Shown here: positions 20,268 to 31,684 of the stretch, piece by piece | Layout: each line of letters opens with the position of its first letter | Numbering within the stretch: position 1 is the stretch's first letter | The notes under the pieces: model-generated | Told to the model about the DNA's origin: nothing | Database searches by the model: none | The model's input: only the letters and a program-made list of their open reading frames with translations | Assembly: GCA_037043015.1 (NCBI GenBank) | Contig: CM073321.1 | Span: 28,571,010-28,635,009 of the forward strand | Length of the DNA: 64,000 nucleotides | Reading direction: 5' to 3' | From: Bryum argenteum | Taxonomy: Eukaryota; Streptophyta; Bryopsida; Bryales; Bryaceae | Made by a program: the position numbers and the translations under genes

Positions 20268-21130
20268 AGAGTAGACTTAGGATTGTGCTTCTTCCAGCTC
20301 TCGCTCCGTACTTACACCCAACGGATTGCAGACTTCTCTATCGGGATTCCCTAGGTGTCGAGCACTTGGATTACAATATCAGTAATATTGAACAATTATT
20401 CAGTGCTATTGATTCTGTAATCCAAGAGATCAGCACGGAGGAAATCTGCCATAAAGAAGTCAGCAATTCTTTGAGTGTAAGTACAATGCAAGAACAGGAA
20501 GGAGCACAATCCCAAGTCTACTCTGCACTATGAAGTCTCTGATTGCATCAAGACCCCTTACGTTCTAGGGGCAGAGGAGAATTAGAGACTCGAAGGTTGC
20601 AGGTATTAGATGGAGATGTGATGATCTGCTAGTTTAGGGTCATTCCGGACCATGTGTCTACGCTACTCGAACAGATATGGCGAGTGCTAAACATTAGTAC
20701 TCCTACTTGTTTCGTTGCTTACGAAGGCCCGCTGGAGAAGAAGAAGGTCAATGATCTCCATACAATGACTATACAAAAGCAAGTGGAATAGCAGGACAGA
20801 GGAATTTTATTATTGACTATAGTATATAAGGTTGATAATGAATTCCAGAAACTGGCAAATTCCACGCGCCAACATGCTCCTCTAAGTCAACAACTTTCTA
20901 AACGGCCGCTCAGGAAGATGGTCGTCGCCCACAATCCATCTCGCAGAAGTATCCCAACAAGTCGTCGAAACTCCGGGGGTCCTAATAAATTCCTGTGGGA
21001 TAGTTGTGAAGTACGTGGTATGAGGAGGGGAGAGAGACATGAATATGGCAACATGCATAGTCACAAACGAGGAGAAAGGGACGAGGAAGTGCACGAACTA
21101 GTAGAAGGCAAAACTCACCGTCAGCGTTAA
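20249..21130 (+). pseudogene. Unrecognised two-exon pseudogene
   Basis: Exon 1 (20249-20476) encodes a helical segment (HLDYNISNIEQLFSAIDSV) and ends at a strong donor, GTAAGT. Exon 2 starts at 20603 after GGTTGCAG in the same phase (0) and continues with segments such as LLEQIWRVLNISTPT. In-frame stops fall within it near 20630 and at 20788-20790, after which the frame is open again to 21130. The coherent splice sites and phase suggest a real former gene. No family could be assigned. It runs towards the minus-strand phosphatase-like pseudogene. Confidence 0.35.
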
Positions 21131-21283
21131 GCATCCAAGGCGATGAGCATCCAAGGCGTCACATGTCCGTCACTGCACCGTCGCCATCGGAGGAACCGGC
21201 GCCTTCCGCGGTGTCCAGGACGGACGAACCCTGGAACCTAGAATATCGACGATGCCGTCGAGAGGACCGTGCTTCACACTGCA

Positions 21284-22255
21284 TTAGAGACGAGGCATTA
21301 CTGCGGGCACCCTGCGAGGAGTAAAATAGTCGTCTCCTCTCTGTGAGTGCGTGGACGGAATATAATCCAAGTTCTCCAGTTCAAGGGATCGGTCCGTGTA
21401 CTTGGCACAAACTCGGACTTTACTAGCGAACGCCGTGGCACGTAGCGAACACGTATCTTGGCCTTTGTATTTCCATGTGAAGGCCATGTAGCGCGGAATA
21501 CTTTTTCCGGACTTGACGATGTGGAAAATGTACTTCGCCACAGACTGGCGGAGCACCTGATCGTTGGGATTGCCCTTGTAAACGATGGGGAATATTGCAT
21601 TGTATCGAGGATTTAGCAGTGCCGATTTGGAGCTGGAGTCTATGAGGAGGGTGTTGGACGCATTTAGACATATATCGGGCTTACAGAATCTGGGCTAGCC
21701 CCACACCATCTTGTGAAGGACCTTAACGTGCAGCCTATCTCCTGGGTGCCCGACATGCTAGACGTAAGTCCTTTCGGTGGCCATGAGGTTAGGCCGCAGT
21801 GTAGAGGGGTGACCTAGACATGGATATGGGCGCAACCAACACTCTCTAACCGGACATCGACACTCCGACTGCGGCCTGGTTTCAATGATGTGAGTGCAAT
21901 CTTCAACAGAGAGGATATCTCTTGGTTGCGTCAGTCCCTGGAAAAGAAACCTGACCATACCCTTCGTGATAATCCTCGGCATCCTAGTCCAAATACCAAC
22001 GTGGCAAACGCTAGTGAGAAACGCGAGGAATTCCCGCACTCCCGGTCGACACCTAAGGACGTAGTCTTTGAAGATAGTTCGGGTCTGGGGACGGAAGTCC
22101 GCCCCCTCAGAGAAGGATGGCTGAACACAATGCAAGGGCGGGTTCTGAAGAAACCCATTGTCGTGCTCGATATCACAGAGCACGCCGTCAAGCTCCAAGA
22201 TAACAAAATACTTCATGAACTCGGGTTGTATTTTCTCGTACGCAGGATATGTGAC
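21284..22255 (-). pseudogene. HAD/FCP1-like phosphatase pseudogene
   Basis: The order of motifs follows FCP1/SCP (NLI-interacting factor) HAD phosphatases. These are YFVILELDGVLCD (motif I region), RPGVREFLAFL, VGIWTRMP (motif II region), and NTLLIDSSSKSALLNPRYNA (motif IV region). The frame is constant from 22255 to 21284 but carries TAG at 21760-21758 and 21697-21695. The catalytic DxD of motif I reads E-L-D, and the usual DD of motif IV reads D-S, so both active-site acids are altered. A TTGCAG acceptor precedes 22255, so an upstream exon existed. It is related to the better preserved gene at 49-51 kb. Confidence 0.6.
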
Positions 22256-22539
22256 CTGCAAATACTATGGCCTTGTAAAAATAGGCAGCCCAGGATCCAA
22301 CTAGAAAGCAAAAGCAAACATGAAGTATCGAGAACCGACGTGATCGACCATGCAATAGAGGGAGGCACGCATTTTCTGGACGACCGTTTTGAATAAATGT
22401 GGGTAGTGAAATTCGGGGATGGCCGGTGAGCAAAACTGGGGAAAGCGATCACAACCATCTGAAGACGTCGTGAGTCATCACATCATCTTCTGGAACGACT
22501 TGGAAGGAATGACTTGTTATGTACTATAGAGGAAACTAT

Positions 22540-23330
22540 ATGGCCGCCCAGAAATCCCATGCTTGGAGAGAATCTGGACGGCCGCCAAGAAATCTGAGGG
22601 ACATATCAAGAATAGCCCGGGGGGGGGGGAGTTGGTTCACTGGTCAAAGGCGAGGGTCATATATGTGAAACGCAGTCCAAAGCGTGTCATGGGAAGGAAC
22701 CCAGCGCTCCTCGAAACATTGAAGACTGGAAAGAGGACGACACTATACTATCGCCTAGTGCTCCCAAGCATGCGGACAATCTTGGTGGCCGCCCAGAAAC
22801 ACCAAGCTTGGAGAGAATCTGGACGGCCGCCCAGAAAACCGAGGGGGGCGAAAAGGTACGATTCTATGCTAGCGCCTAGTGATCCCAAGCATGGAGACAA
22901 TCTGGGAGGCCGCCCAGAAATCCCAAGCTTGGAGAAGATCTGGACGGCCGCCCAGAAAATTGAAGGAGTCTTAAAGATGAGCAGTGAGACGAGTGGTTGC
23001 ATGGTCGAAGGCGAGCATCATAAATCTAAACCGCGGTCCTAAGATCATCATCAAAGGAACCAAGCGCTCCTCGAAAAACTCTTCGATAGGGAACGATACT
23101 GTACTAGCGCCTAGTGATCCCAAGCATGGGGATAATCTAGATGTTCGCCCAGTAACCCCAAGGTTGGAGATAATCTCGATGGCCGCCCAGAAAACCGATT
23201 GGGCCGAAAAGGGTACGATACTATGCTAGTGCCTTGTGGTCCCAGTCATGGAAATAATCAGAGAGGCCGCCCAGAAATCCCAAGCTTGGAGAAAATGTGG
23301 ACGGCCGCCCAGAAAGTTCCTTGCAATCAT
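22540..23330. repeat. Palindrome array GGCCGCCCAGAAA, left of the ParB-like gene
   Basis: About ten copies of (G)GGCGGCCGCCCAGAAA or close variants lie near 22545, 22577, 22787, 22822, 22906, 22944, 23146, 23178, 23263 and 23301. They come in pairs about 35-38 bp apart. Between the two members of a pair sits a second small palindrome, CCAAGCTTGG or a variant. Pairs recur every 90-240 bp with similar linkers (GCGCCTAGTGATCCCAAGC). The array ends a few bases downstream of the gene's stop codon. Confidence 0.85.
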
Positions 23331-23351
23331 CAAACATGACAAACAGTTGGT

Positions 23352-26300
23352 TCAGAGAATAGACGCATTGCACTGCTCGATAGGAGGCCTAACCTGTGGA
23401 GGCTGAGTCGTAGAGGCGGCTAGCGCTCGAGAGTTGTCAACTGGGGAGACTACCGGTAGAGCATTTGCAAGAGGTTCTAACGAAGCCGACTGTGCTAGTG
23501 GGCAATCCTCAGTTCCTAGCCGCTCCTGAACACGCGCAGCTAAGCCCGTGATCGCCTCATGGCCCTGTAAGATATTGCAGCGTAATGAATTGGATTCTGA
23601 GAATCTACGACAAGGGTCACGTAGGAAAATAATTCTTTTTTCGCATTAATCAAGATGAGCGAGCTCAGGAATTATACATTGATATAAGCGACTCGCTCTG
23701 ATTCTAGGGGAACGGCCCCACTACACTGGTACAGAAATAATCTACACCAAGAACTCATGAACGAATCAACCCGGAGGATTCTAACCCCGGTGGCAGACTA
23801 TGATAGATGGGAACCCACCGAATCAATCTTGTTGTCTACGTCTACCTCCGCGCGATCGATAGCAGCAATCGCCTGAAAATGACATACGAAGAGTTCCAAC
23901 ATGGGAAATCATGGTCAATCGATAATCAAGAAGAATTCCAAACAATGAGGCATTCCCTTGTTGGTGCAGGGTTTAATCACCTGCTGATTCTCAATGTCGT
24001 ACTGCGTAAGGTGCAGATCCTCTGGGTTGGAGTCCGGCTCAAATCTCACCGGGGCGGAGGCGCTGGAATCAGGGACCGTTCCGAGGGAAGGCGCAGGGGC
24101 CAAGGGCGCTAGGGCCGGAGCGGGAGACGGGGGAAGTGTTGATGCAGGAGGCACCGGATTTGTGGCCGGGGATGGGGGATCAGGCACTGCGACGACCTGG
24201 TGTGTGGTAACTTCAGTGAGGAAGGCGGCGTCTGCACTCGGTGCGGCGCTGGCTTGGACTGAAGGGTTCCCCACAGGAGGATGAATCATTGCCGGAGGAA
24301 GGATCATCCCCGGAGGAGGGACCATCCCTGCAGGAAGGATCATTCCCGGATGAGGAATCATCCGCGCATGAGTGATCATTCCCGGATGAGGGATCATCCC
24401 AGCAGTAGTGATCATACCGGCAGGAGATGGCATCGTTGGATATACGCCAGGTGCGTAGCCGTAAGAAGCAGCATAAGGCATTGCTTGTGCTTGTGCAATC
24501 TTCACACTCTCCACCATGGCTTGCATTTGCTTCTTCATATTCTCCATCATGTTCTCCATTCTCTTATTCAAGTCAATCTTCTCATCTTCGTGTTTCTTTA
24601 TCACCCCGTCGAGGGTGCTGTAGACCTCGATGTACTTCGAGGCCTCCTGTGCCCTTAGTTTCTTTAGAGTGGCTGCAATCACATCAGCCTGCGGCTTGAC
24701 GTCGGGCTTGAATGCCGAAGACGAGCTCTCGGGAATCTTAGCCCGACTTATCTCCTCCAGGATGACTTCCCTGTCGTGAGCGTGGAATTCCTGTCGCAGC
24801 TGAATCCTGCTCTCAAGCGAGGGTTCGTCCACGGCATCCAGATCAATGACAGTCTCGGACGCGGTTCCGCGGCTGTCCACACTTTGTGAGGCAAGCTTCT
24901 CGGCCTTCTCCTCCGCCACCTTGACCCGCTCTTTCAACGTATTGATGTACTTACGAACTGCTGGAGGAAGGACTTCTGCAATTGAATCGACGGTACGAGC
25001 AGGATTCCGTTGTTCCACAAGCACCTCCAGATCATCCGTAGTTGCGTCCAGCACTGGGACATTGGATGTTATTTCTTGCTCCACGCGTGGCTCCCGAGGA
25101 GTTGGCTCCTGGGACTCAATTCCGTAGTCGTCCCGAAGAGAAAGCGAGGAGTCAGCCATGACATCCTCCGAGTATTCTCCATGCTCCTCCTCCCTTCGCT
25201 GTGAATCCCCCAACTCAACAACCGTACGAGCGTGCTGGTAATGTGCACGGCTCGCGTTGCCAGTCCATCTGTCGTCAATGCCGCGGATTTCGTACCCCTC
25301 ATCGTCCGTTGTAGTCGGCCTCCGGATCTGGGATCTCAGCCGCCTCGATTGTTGCGATGAGGAGTCGCCCCTGGACACGGTAGCTTCCGAGTCTTCCATC
25401 TGAGGATCACCACCGCCGAACTCGTCATCCGAGTCGTGTTCCGCCGGCACCATCACGTCGATCGACTGGCCCTGCACAGGGTCCGCCTCGTTGTCGTCGC
25501 TGGAGTACTGTTCCTCTCCTTCCATGAACTCCGAGGGAATAAGATTGCCCTTTGTATAACGCTGTAGCGGCAATATCTCCCTGTTGGCAGCTTTAGAGTT
25601 TGGGATATCATCCCAACTAAACTTGAGGAACTCCGGTATCACAGCTTCCGCCCAGTAATTGCATGCTTTGTAGGCCACCGCCGTGTGTTCAGACAGATAC
25701 CGCCTGCTGCCTACCAGAAACGATACACTGGACTTGCAAAGCATCTGTAATAGGGCCACACAAACGAGTCAGAACGTATAGTCATGAGCGCAAACATTTG
25801 ACTGAAAGCGATGGTCGAATGTTTCTGGGCGGCCGTCCAGAAACATAGTGCAATAGAGAATGCAAGGGGATGTGTGCATACTGCTGAATCGAACCCCTAT
25901 GCAGAGCAGCCACGAGCTCAACAGCTGAGAGACAAATGTTTCTCGGGCGGCCGCCTGAAATAAGCGGGGTAGTGAAGGAAATTCACATCAATGGTAAGGA
26001 GGCACTTACCGCGCATGCCGTCAATGCTTTGAGCCCGAAGAAGTACAACAACACCGATCCACTGGGTCTGCAGTATTTGTCCAGGAAGTTCATGTAAACC
26101 TCCGTCCTCAACTCGCACCTCGCAACGAAATGCCTATGATCGTTGCGATAGGTCTCGATGCTATCGGCGGTTTCGTCCAGTGGTTCCAATTCTGAGTCCG
26201 GCACATTCAATCGAGGGGTTTCGGTAGTATTTTCCTCCTCCACCATCTGGTCACACGTCTTAACTCTTCTATCCACGGTCTGGACGTACAGGATCCGGAT

Positions 26301-29300
26301 CTCCTCCTTCGTGTTCTGAGGAGGCTCGCCCTTGCCGGCCTTGTACTGTACCGTTGCGTGATTTGTGTGGTTGGGGAAGTACTTGGATACGATCCGCTTT
26401 ACAGAGTCCTCTGTTAATCGCGAATAGATCAACATCCAAGTAGCGACTTCATCGAAGTGTTCTGAGAGAAGATCGACCAAGCTGCTCACGTACACGTCGT
26501 ATCCTTGGTGCAAGGATACCTCTTCTCCGAGACCCGGCAGCATCTTGAAGTCGAGGATGCCAACCTCGCACATGTTGACAATGGCGGGGCCTTGGTCGTA
26601 CAGAAATACCTTGCCCCCACGCGAGCAGAAGTGATTGTTGGAGAACATCCGTTGATCGCTCTTCCATATCCTGAAGGAATGGTCCGCTGCCCGTAAAGTG
26701 ATCATGTGACGCACCCGGTTGTTCAGCATCATCCTTACCACGCTGTCACCTGCCGGAGGCAGGGGGGTCCTGTTCTTCCCTTGCGTGATCTGATTTTTCA
26801 GCCATTCCTTGCCAACTACGCGCATGGCATGGTCAACGTGGAATGTGCTGACGCTGAGGTACTTCTTCGCTACCCACCAGAATTGTAGGACGAATGCGTC
26901 GGAGGGGATGACTTGTGTCACCTTCGAGTTCTTGTTCTTCATGACCATTCCCATCACCATCTTGATGATCACAACTTTGAACTTCTTCCTCTGGATCCAC
27001 GATTGCATCCGTTGGGCCCGGGTCCAAATCTTTGGAAATTGCTACCTCATTATCCCAAGGTAGACCTTGGGATCATCCGACAGAATGTGGTCTGCCAGCA
27101 GTTCGAGTTGAGAATTATCAAGACCTACGAGAGGTCTCAAGAACGTCGACGAGATCTCGAAGTGAGGGTACTTGATCTTGTTTCCCCTGTCGTCCCGCAG
27201 ATCCTTCAGCGGCTGCTTTGTGTCAGGATCGTGGAGCTCAAGTGTCTGGTACTTCGAGAAGACCTGAACCCACTTAGCATACGCCGCATCTGATGACATC
27301 ACGAGCCGAATCTCTCCAAGGCTATTCAAGACGATGTTCTGCGTCTCCCCCTTCTTGTTCTTGGCATTTCTAGCGGACTCCAAAGTCTCGATGGCTTGCT
27401 CTTTGAAGCGCTGCACAGATTCACATGTCAGAAGGCACTGGATTGTAAACACACGCTACTGCAGTCTAACCCAGAAGCTTTGACTGTGTCAGCTAGGTAC
27501 TTTCGTAATAAGCAATAAACGAAGATATAGTTCTAGGCTTCAGAATACGAGATAGTTCTGGGGGGCCGCCCAGAAACATTTCTCGATAAATCTGAAGCTG
27601 TTGTTCAAGAAGAAATAGTCTGGCGGGCGCCCCGAAATATATATTTCTTGTTAGTGCTTGAGGCTACAGAGAAAGAGGAACTAGTTCTGGACGGCCGCCC
27701 AAAAACATTTTTTGATAGAGCTGAAGCTGCTGTAAAAGAAGAAATAGTTCTGGGCGGCCGCCCAGAAATATTTCTTGTTAGAGCAAGAGGCTACAGATAA
27801 AGAATAACTAGTTCTGGACTGCCGCCCAAAAACATTTCATCTTAGAGCTTGAAGCTATACATGAAGAGGAATTAGTTCTGGGCGGCCGCCCAGAAACATT
27901 TCATGTTAGGGCCAAAGTAAGATGATGATAGCATTCGTACCTCATATGCCAGATGTTGCGCTTCTTCTTCCGATCCCTTGGCGTACTTCATGTTCTTTCT
28001 GCACATCTTGGATCGGAGATGGTTGCACCAGATTTCGCGGAGGTGCATTACAGTCGCAGGTGCGGACGTCAGGTATGGTTGCTCGTCGTTGCCGTCGTTG
28101 CATTTGTACGACAGCTTGTGCAAGTGTGATGTGTTATTCGACCACACTATCTCGCACGTCCACATCTTAAGCCGGTCTTTGATGCTCTTATCACTAACTT
28201 TGATATGTCCGTCAAGTATACGTTTAGCCGCTGCCCAAGTGTGTTGGCCGTTGATGATCCAAAAAGGACCTGCTCTTACGCAGTCCAACCAGCTCTTCGG
28301 CCTCGTCGATGTGTTTAGCATCACAGTCAGAATCTGCTTGTTGAATTGCAGAGTGACCATGTTCTTCAGGACTACAGCAACGCCTGCTTGCTCCAAAGGC
28401 CTGTAGATCCTCCCGGACTTTGGATCACATTTTTCCATGTCCCCAACCTCCAGCTGGAAGTACCGCCCTTGACCGAAGATGTACATGTACTCGGCGTTTT
28501 TCTTGAACATTAAGTTTGCCGTTACATGTCCTTGGAGCTCCTCGTACAGTTGAAGCTCTTCTGCCTTGTCCGCAGCCTTTTTCTTCGTCTTCATCTTCAC
28601 AGACAACTTATCCAGAACCATGTCCGGGTTGAACGGAAGCGTGTTTGGGTACTCGCTCCATCTGCCACCGTTCAGATACGTCCCCATCGAGGTCTTCTTC
28701 ACCGCGGTAATCGAAGCGGTCGCCTCGTCGACGACCGTCACGAGTTCTTCAGGGATTTCAGCTCTAGGTTCCTCGCTAGCTTCCTGCATTGGCTCTTCCG
28801 TTGCCTCGCTGGAGTGCCCTCTCTCCGCTTCAGTCGCCTTCTTCCTCTTAGAATTATTCTTCTTTGACGCCTTTACCTTGTCACGGGCCCTTTTACGGGT
28901 GAGAGCGGCAGCGGTCGACTGTCGCGCTCGTTTGGGACAATGTCGGCCACACCGTCGTTTCTCTGATACACGGTACGCGGTGGGGGCATTGTACCTGCTC
29001 CGGGTAAAGCAGATCGAGCAGGAGGGCGGCTACGATTTCCTGCGGCAGGCGCACTGGCTGGCGTCGTGGGCAGATCCCTTGCAGATCCAATCGACTGCCT
29101 TGCATCGGTTTGGGCATTGCGAGATTCACCTTTGTGGCGAGTCCCCGAACCTTCTTCGACGGGCGTGGACGGAGTGTCCATTGTCGGAGCAGGAGTTCTT
29201 TGCTGGTCCGCTGCCCTACTGGATGTGGATTGTGGTGACGGAGGCACAACCTCCTTGCCCTTGGATGTCGAGGCGGGAGTAGAATCATTGGTCGGATGAG

Positions 29301-29877
29301 GAGACATACAAGAGTTCCGCTGCAAGCGCTTCGCCTGCAGCTCTGTTGCTTTCCTGATTACCCCCTTGGCAGTCTTGAAGTCGCTGTTGATGAAGACACG
29401 TAATTCCTTGTACTTCTGCAACCAATCGCCTGGGTTGATTAGCTCCAGTTTGTTTTGAAGGAATGCTTCACAGGATGTTCTGTAGTTTAAATCCGTCAGT
29501 AGCCCCGAGGATATCTGTAGATAGTACACGTCAAACTCTGCACAGTCTTCGGGATAGAGAATGATGCAACCACTGACTTCTACATCCATGTTAACAACGT
29601 CGAGGAAGACGTGACCTTCGCGGAGATGCATTCCAATCACTGTGATCATTCTGAGTTGTCGCCACTTATGAGATCCCCCAGCGTTTTTAAAGCCAAGGCA
29701 AAGAGTGAAGTAGGGAGATCCATCTCCATCGTGCACTTCGACGGACCAGGTACTGTTCTTGGATACAAGACGCAATGGAACCTTCGTTTCTAGCAGTTCA
29801 TTCCATAGTCCTAGATCTGACTCGTCTTTTTTAAGGTATCCGACTAGTGGTGGCGCGGATTCATTAAAAGACTCCAT
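23352..29877 (-). CDS. Four-exon gene with ParB-like and degenerate DNA-methyltransferase-like segments
   Basis: Exons are 29877-27941, 27410-26010, 25744-23981 and 23564-23352. Donors are GTACGA, GTAAGT and GTGATT, acceptors are CAG, and all three introns are phase 0; the product is about 1770 residues. Order: an unrecognised N-terminal domain (1-190); a Pro/Ser linker; a ParB/sulfiredoxin-like signature FWIINGQHTWAAAKR (about 540); a segment like the C-terminal half of N4/N6 DNA methyltransferases, RPSGSVLLYFFGLKALTACA (about 1090-1115), where D-x-F-x-G-x-G is degraded to Y-F-F-G-L-K. Then come an acidic stretch, a coiled coil (KKHEDEKIDLNKRMENMMEN) and a Met/Pro-rich repeat (PHPGMI). Two defects are seen: a one-base shift near 28880-28900 and an in-frame TAG at 27044-27042. 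Domain names are inference from motif shape. Palindrome arrays flank it and lie in introns 1 and 2. Confidence 0.6.
23636..23850 (-). mobile_element. Possible SINE inside intron 3
   Basis: The minus strand carries a B-box-like GGGTTAGAATCC (near 23785), a unique body, and a 3' end AATGCGAAAAAAG resembling a SINE tail. The A box is weak. It lies wholly within the third intron of the ParB-like gene (23980-23565), in the same orientation as the gene. Confidence 0.35.
25800..25965. repeat. Palindromes and tRNA-like head in intron 2
   Basis: Intron 2 (26009-25745) holds two copies of the palindrome family, GGGCGGCCGTCCAGAAAC near 25830 and TCGGGCGGCCGCCTGAAA near 25945. Between them, on the minus strand, is a tRNA-like head with A-box-like TGAGCTCGTGGCTG and B-box-like GGTTCGATTC spaced about 20 bases apart. 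Confidence 0.6.
27540..27900. repeat. 64-bp tandem palindrome array in intron 1
   Basis: Six copies near 27558, 27621, 27689, 27748, 27812 and 27876 give a period of about 63-68 bp with similar linkers (GCT(G)AAGCTG.. and GAGGCTACAG). Two are perfect 20-bp palindromes, TTCTGGGCGGCCGCCCAGAA, at 27748-27767 and 27876-27895. Each contains a NotI site. The array fills most of intron 1 (27940-27411) and stops at the exon. Confidence 0.9.
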
Positions 29878-29939
29878 CTGCGCACACTTCAAACGTGGGC
29901 ACTTACGTTATAAAGATGAAGCGCAGAGATTAAATAAAT

Positions 29940-31540
29940 CAGGACGGCCGTCCAGATTTATTTTCACTACCTTAAAGATACAGCCTTAGTACTAGTCCTT
30001 ATCTTCCACTGTCTATTTCTGGACGGCCGTTTAGAAAGATCAAGCATGTTTGGAATGTCATAGCCAAGTTTAGTTGGACTTCAGAGGCCGTTGTTTTGTT
30101 CTAGACAAACCGCAACAGCTTCTGTGGATTCTGTAGCAATTAGTTCTGGACGGCCCTGCCCCGCTGTTTTTTCTGGGCGGCAGTTTAGAAATACGATACA
30201 TGTATCGTATTTCTAGTACTCGGGGACAAACTGGTATCGACTTAGATCTCTATCGGATTCTAGACCTATATGTAGTTCTTCTTCCTGATACGTTTGCACT
30301 TCTACTGAGCTGTTCTCAATTTGATCAAATCTGGGCGGCCGTTTAGAAAAAACTCGCAAGTGATGGATGTTTTAGTTAGTGTTCACACTCCCCATTATAT
30401 ATATCCAATTCTTATGTCAAAAGATTCTGGGTGGCCGTTCGTATAAATAGGTGTCGTATTTTTATTTGGAATCTCATTCTCAACAGCGGATTGCACCTAA
30501 TTTTCCTGGGCGGCCGTCCTGAAAGTTCATCCCATTGTGTCATCTTGCATTGCGCTTATTATAGATATAATTTGCCTCTGATAATTGTGGTAACTTCATT
30601 TCCTAACCAACGAGCACAATTCGATTTCTTGGCGCCAGTTCAGAAAATCTACTAGTTTGATTCAGCCTGCATTTGTATCTCATATATTTCTACTACATGT
30701 TTTTTCTGGGCGGCAGTTTAGAAATCCTAGTCCTTACATTTGTTAATCCCTAAATTAATTAATCACATATGTTTAGAAAAATTATTTCTGGGCGGCCGTT
30801 CAGGAAATTGAGTCCCTTTAATCTTTCTGCATTTTTGTTCTCATCAAGCTTGAGAATAATTTTTCTGGGCCGCCATTCAATTTTGTCCCTTTAATTTATC
30901 TGCATTTTTCATCTAAAAAAGCTTGGGAACAGATTGTCTCTGGACGGCCGTCCAAAAAAATTGTAAACTATAAATTGGATTTATTTACGAACTACGACAC
31001 TTCGATTTCTGGGCGGCCATTGAGATATCTTGGCCTCCAGAAATCCGCATTTCATTTCTACTACCGAGGACAGCTTGTTTCCAGGCGTCCGTTCAGTATA
31101 CTAAGCCTTCTCACGCGCATTTCTGTTCTAAAATATCAAAGACAGCTTGAATTTTGGGCGGCCGTTCAGAAAACTTAGCCTTCTCACGCGCATTTCTTTT
31201 TTTAAAATGCCGAGGACTACTTGTTTTCTTGGTTGCCGTTTAGAAAACTTAGCCTCCTGACGCGCATTTCATTTCTTAAATGCCGGGGACAGCTAGTTTT
31301 CTGGGCAGTCGTTCAGAAATCCTAGCCTCCTGAGGCGCATTTCATTTCTAAAATGCCAAGGACGGCTAGTTCTCTGGGCGGCCGTTCAGAAATCCTAGCC
31401 TCCTGAGGCGCATTTCATTTCTAAAATGCCGAGGACGGCTTGTTTTCTGGGCGGCCGTTCAGAACTCTTAGCCTCCTGACGCGCATTTTTTTCTTGAATG
31501 CCGTGATGACTTGTTTTTTGGGCGGCCGTTCGTAAAACTT
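29940..31540. repeat. Long palindrome array upstream of the ParB-like gene
   Basis: About twenty copies of TTTCTGGGCGGCCGTTCAGA or variants occur. From about 30706 to 31530 they are evenly spaced by 68-80 bp (near 30706, 30786, 30861, 30938, 31006, 31078, 31153, 31224, 31297, 31371, 31445 and 31516). In the last part the linkers are also repeated (GCCTCCTGA(C/G)GCGCATTTC). Towards the gene, linkers diverge while the palindrome is retained. The array begins about 60 bases upstream of the start codon, so it probably contains or neighbours the promoter. Confidence 0.9.
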
Positions 31541-31684
31541 AGCCTCGCCCTCTCAAAGCAAGAGTTATCCCTAGCCCATGGATAACATGGCGAACAAAAA
31601 ATACAATTTACGAATCCTATATCTACATACGACGTAGATTTTAGAATTCAACAATTCTAAACCAATTCCAACCAAATCCAACCA

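Noticed and set aside
21890-22396. 168-codon plus-strand frame
   Set aside because: Antisense shadow of the HAD-like pseudogene, whose motifs are on the minus strand.
23994-24700. Gly/Ala-rich and Arg/His-rich plus-strand frames
   Set aside because: Antisense of the Met/Pro- and Ala/Pro-rich part of the ParB-like protein.
28566-29282. 238-codon plus-strand frame
   Set aside because: Antisense of exon 1 of the ParB-like gene, where the minus strand has conserved motifs and coherent splice sites.
29940-31540. CRISPR array
   Set aside because: The repeats are evenly spaced palindromes, but this is plant nuclear DNA, repeats are degenerate, linkers are themselves repeated, and no cas genes exist.
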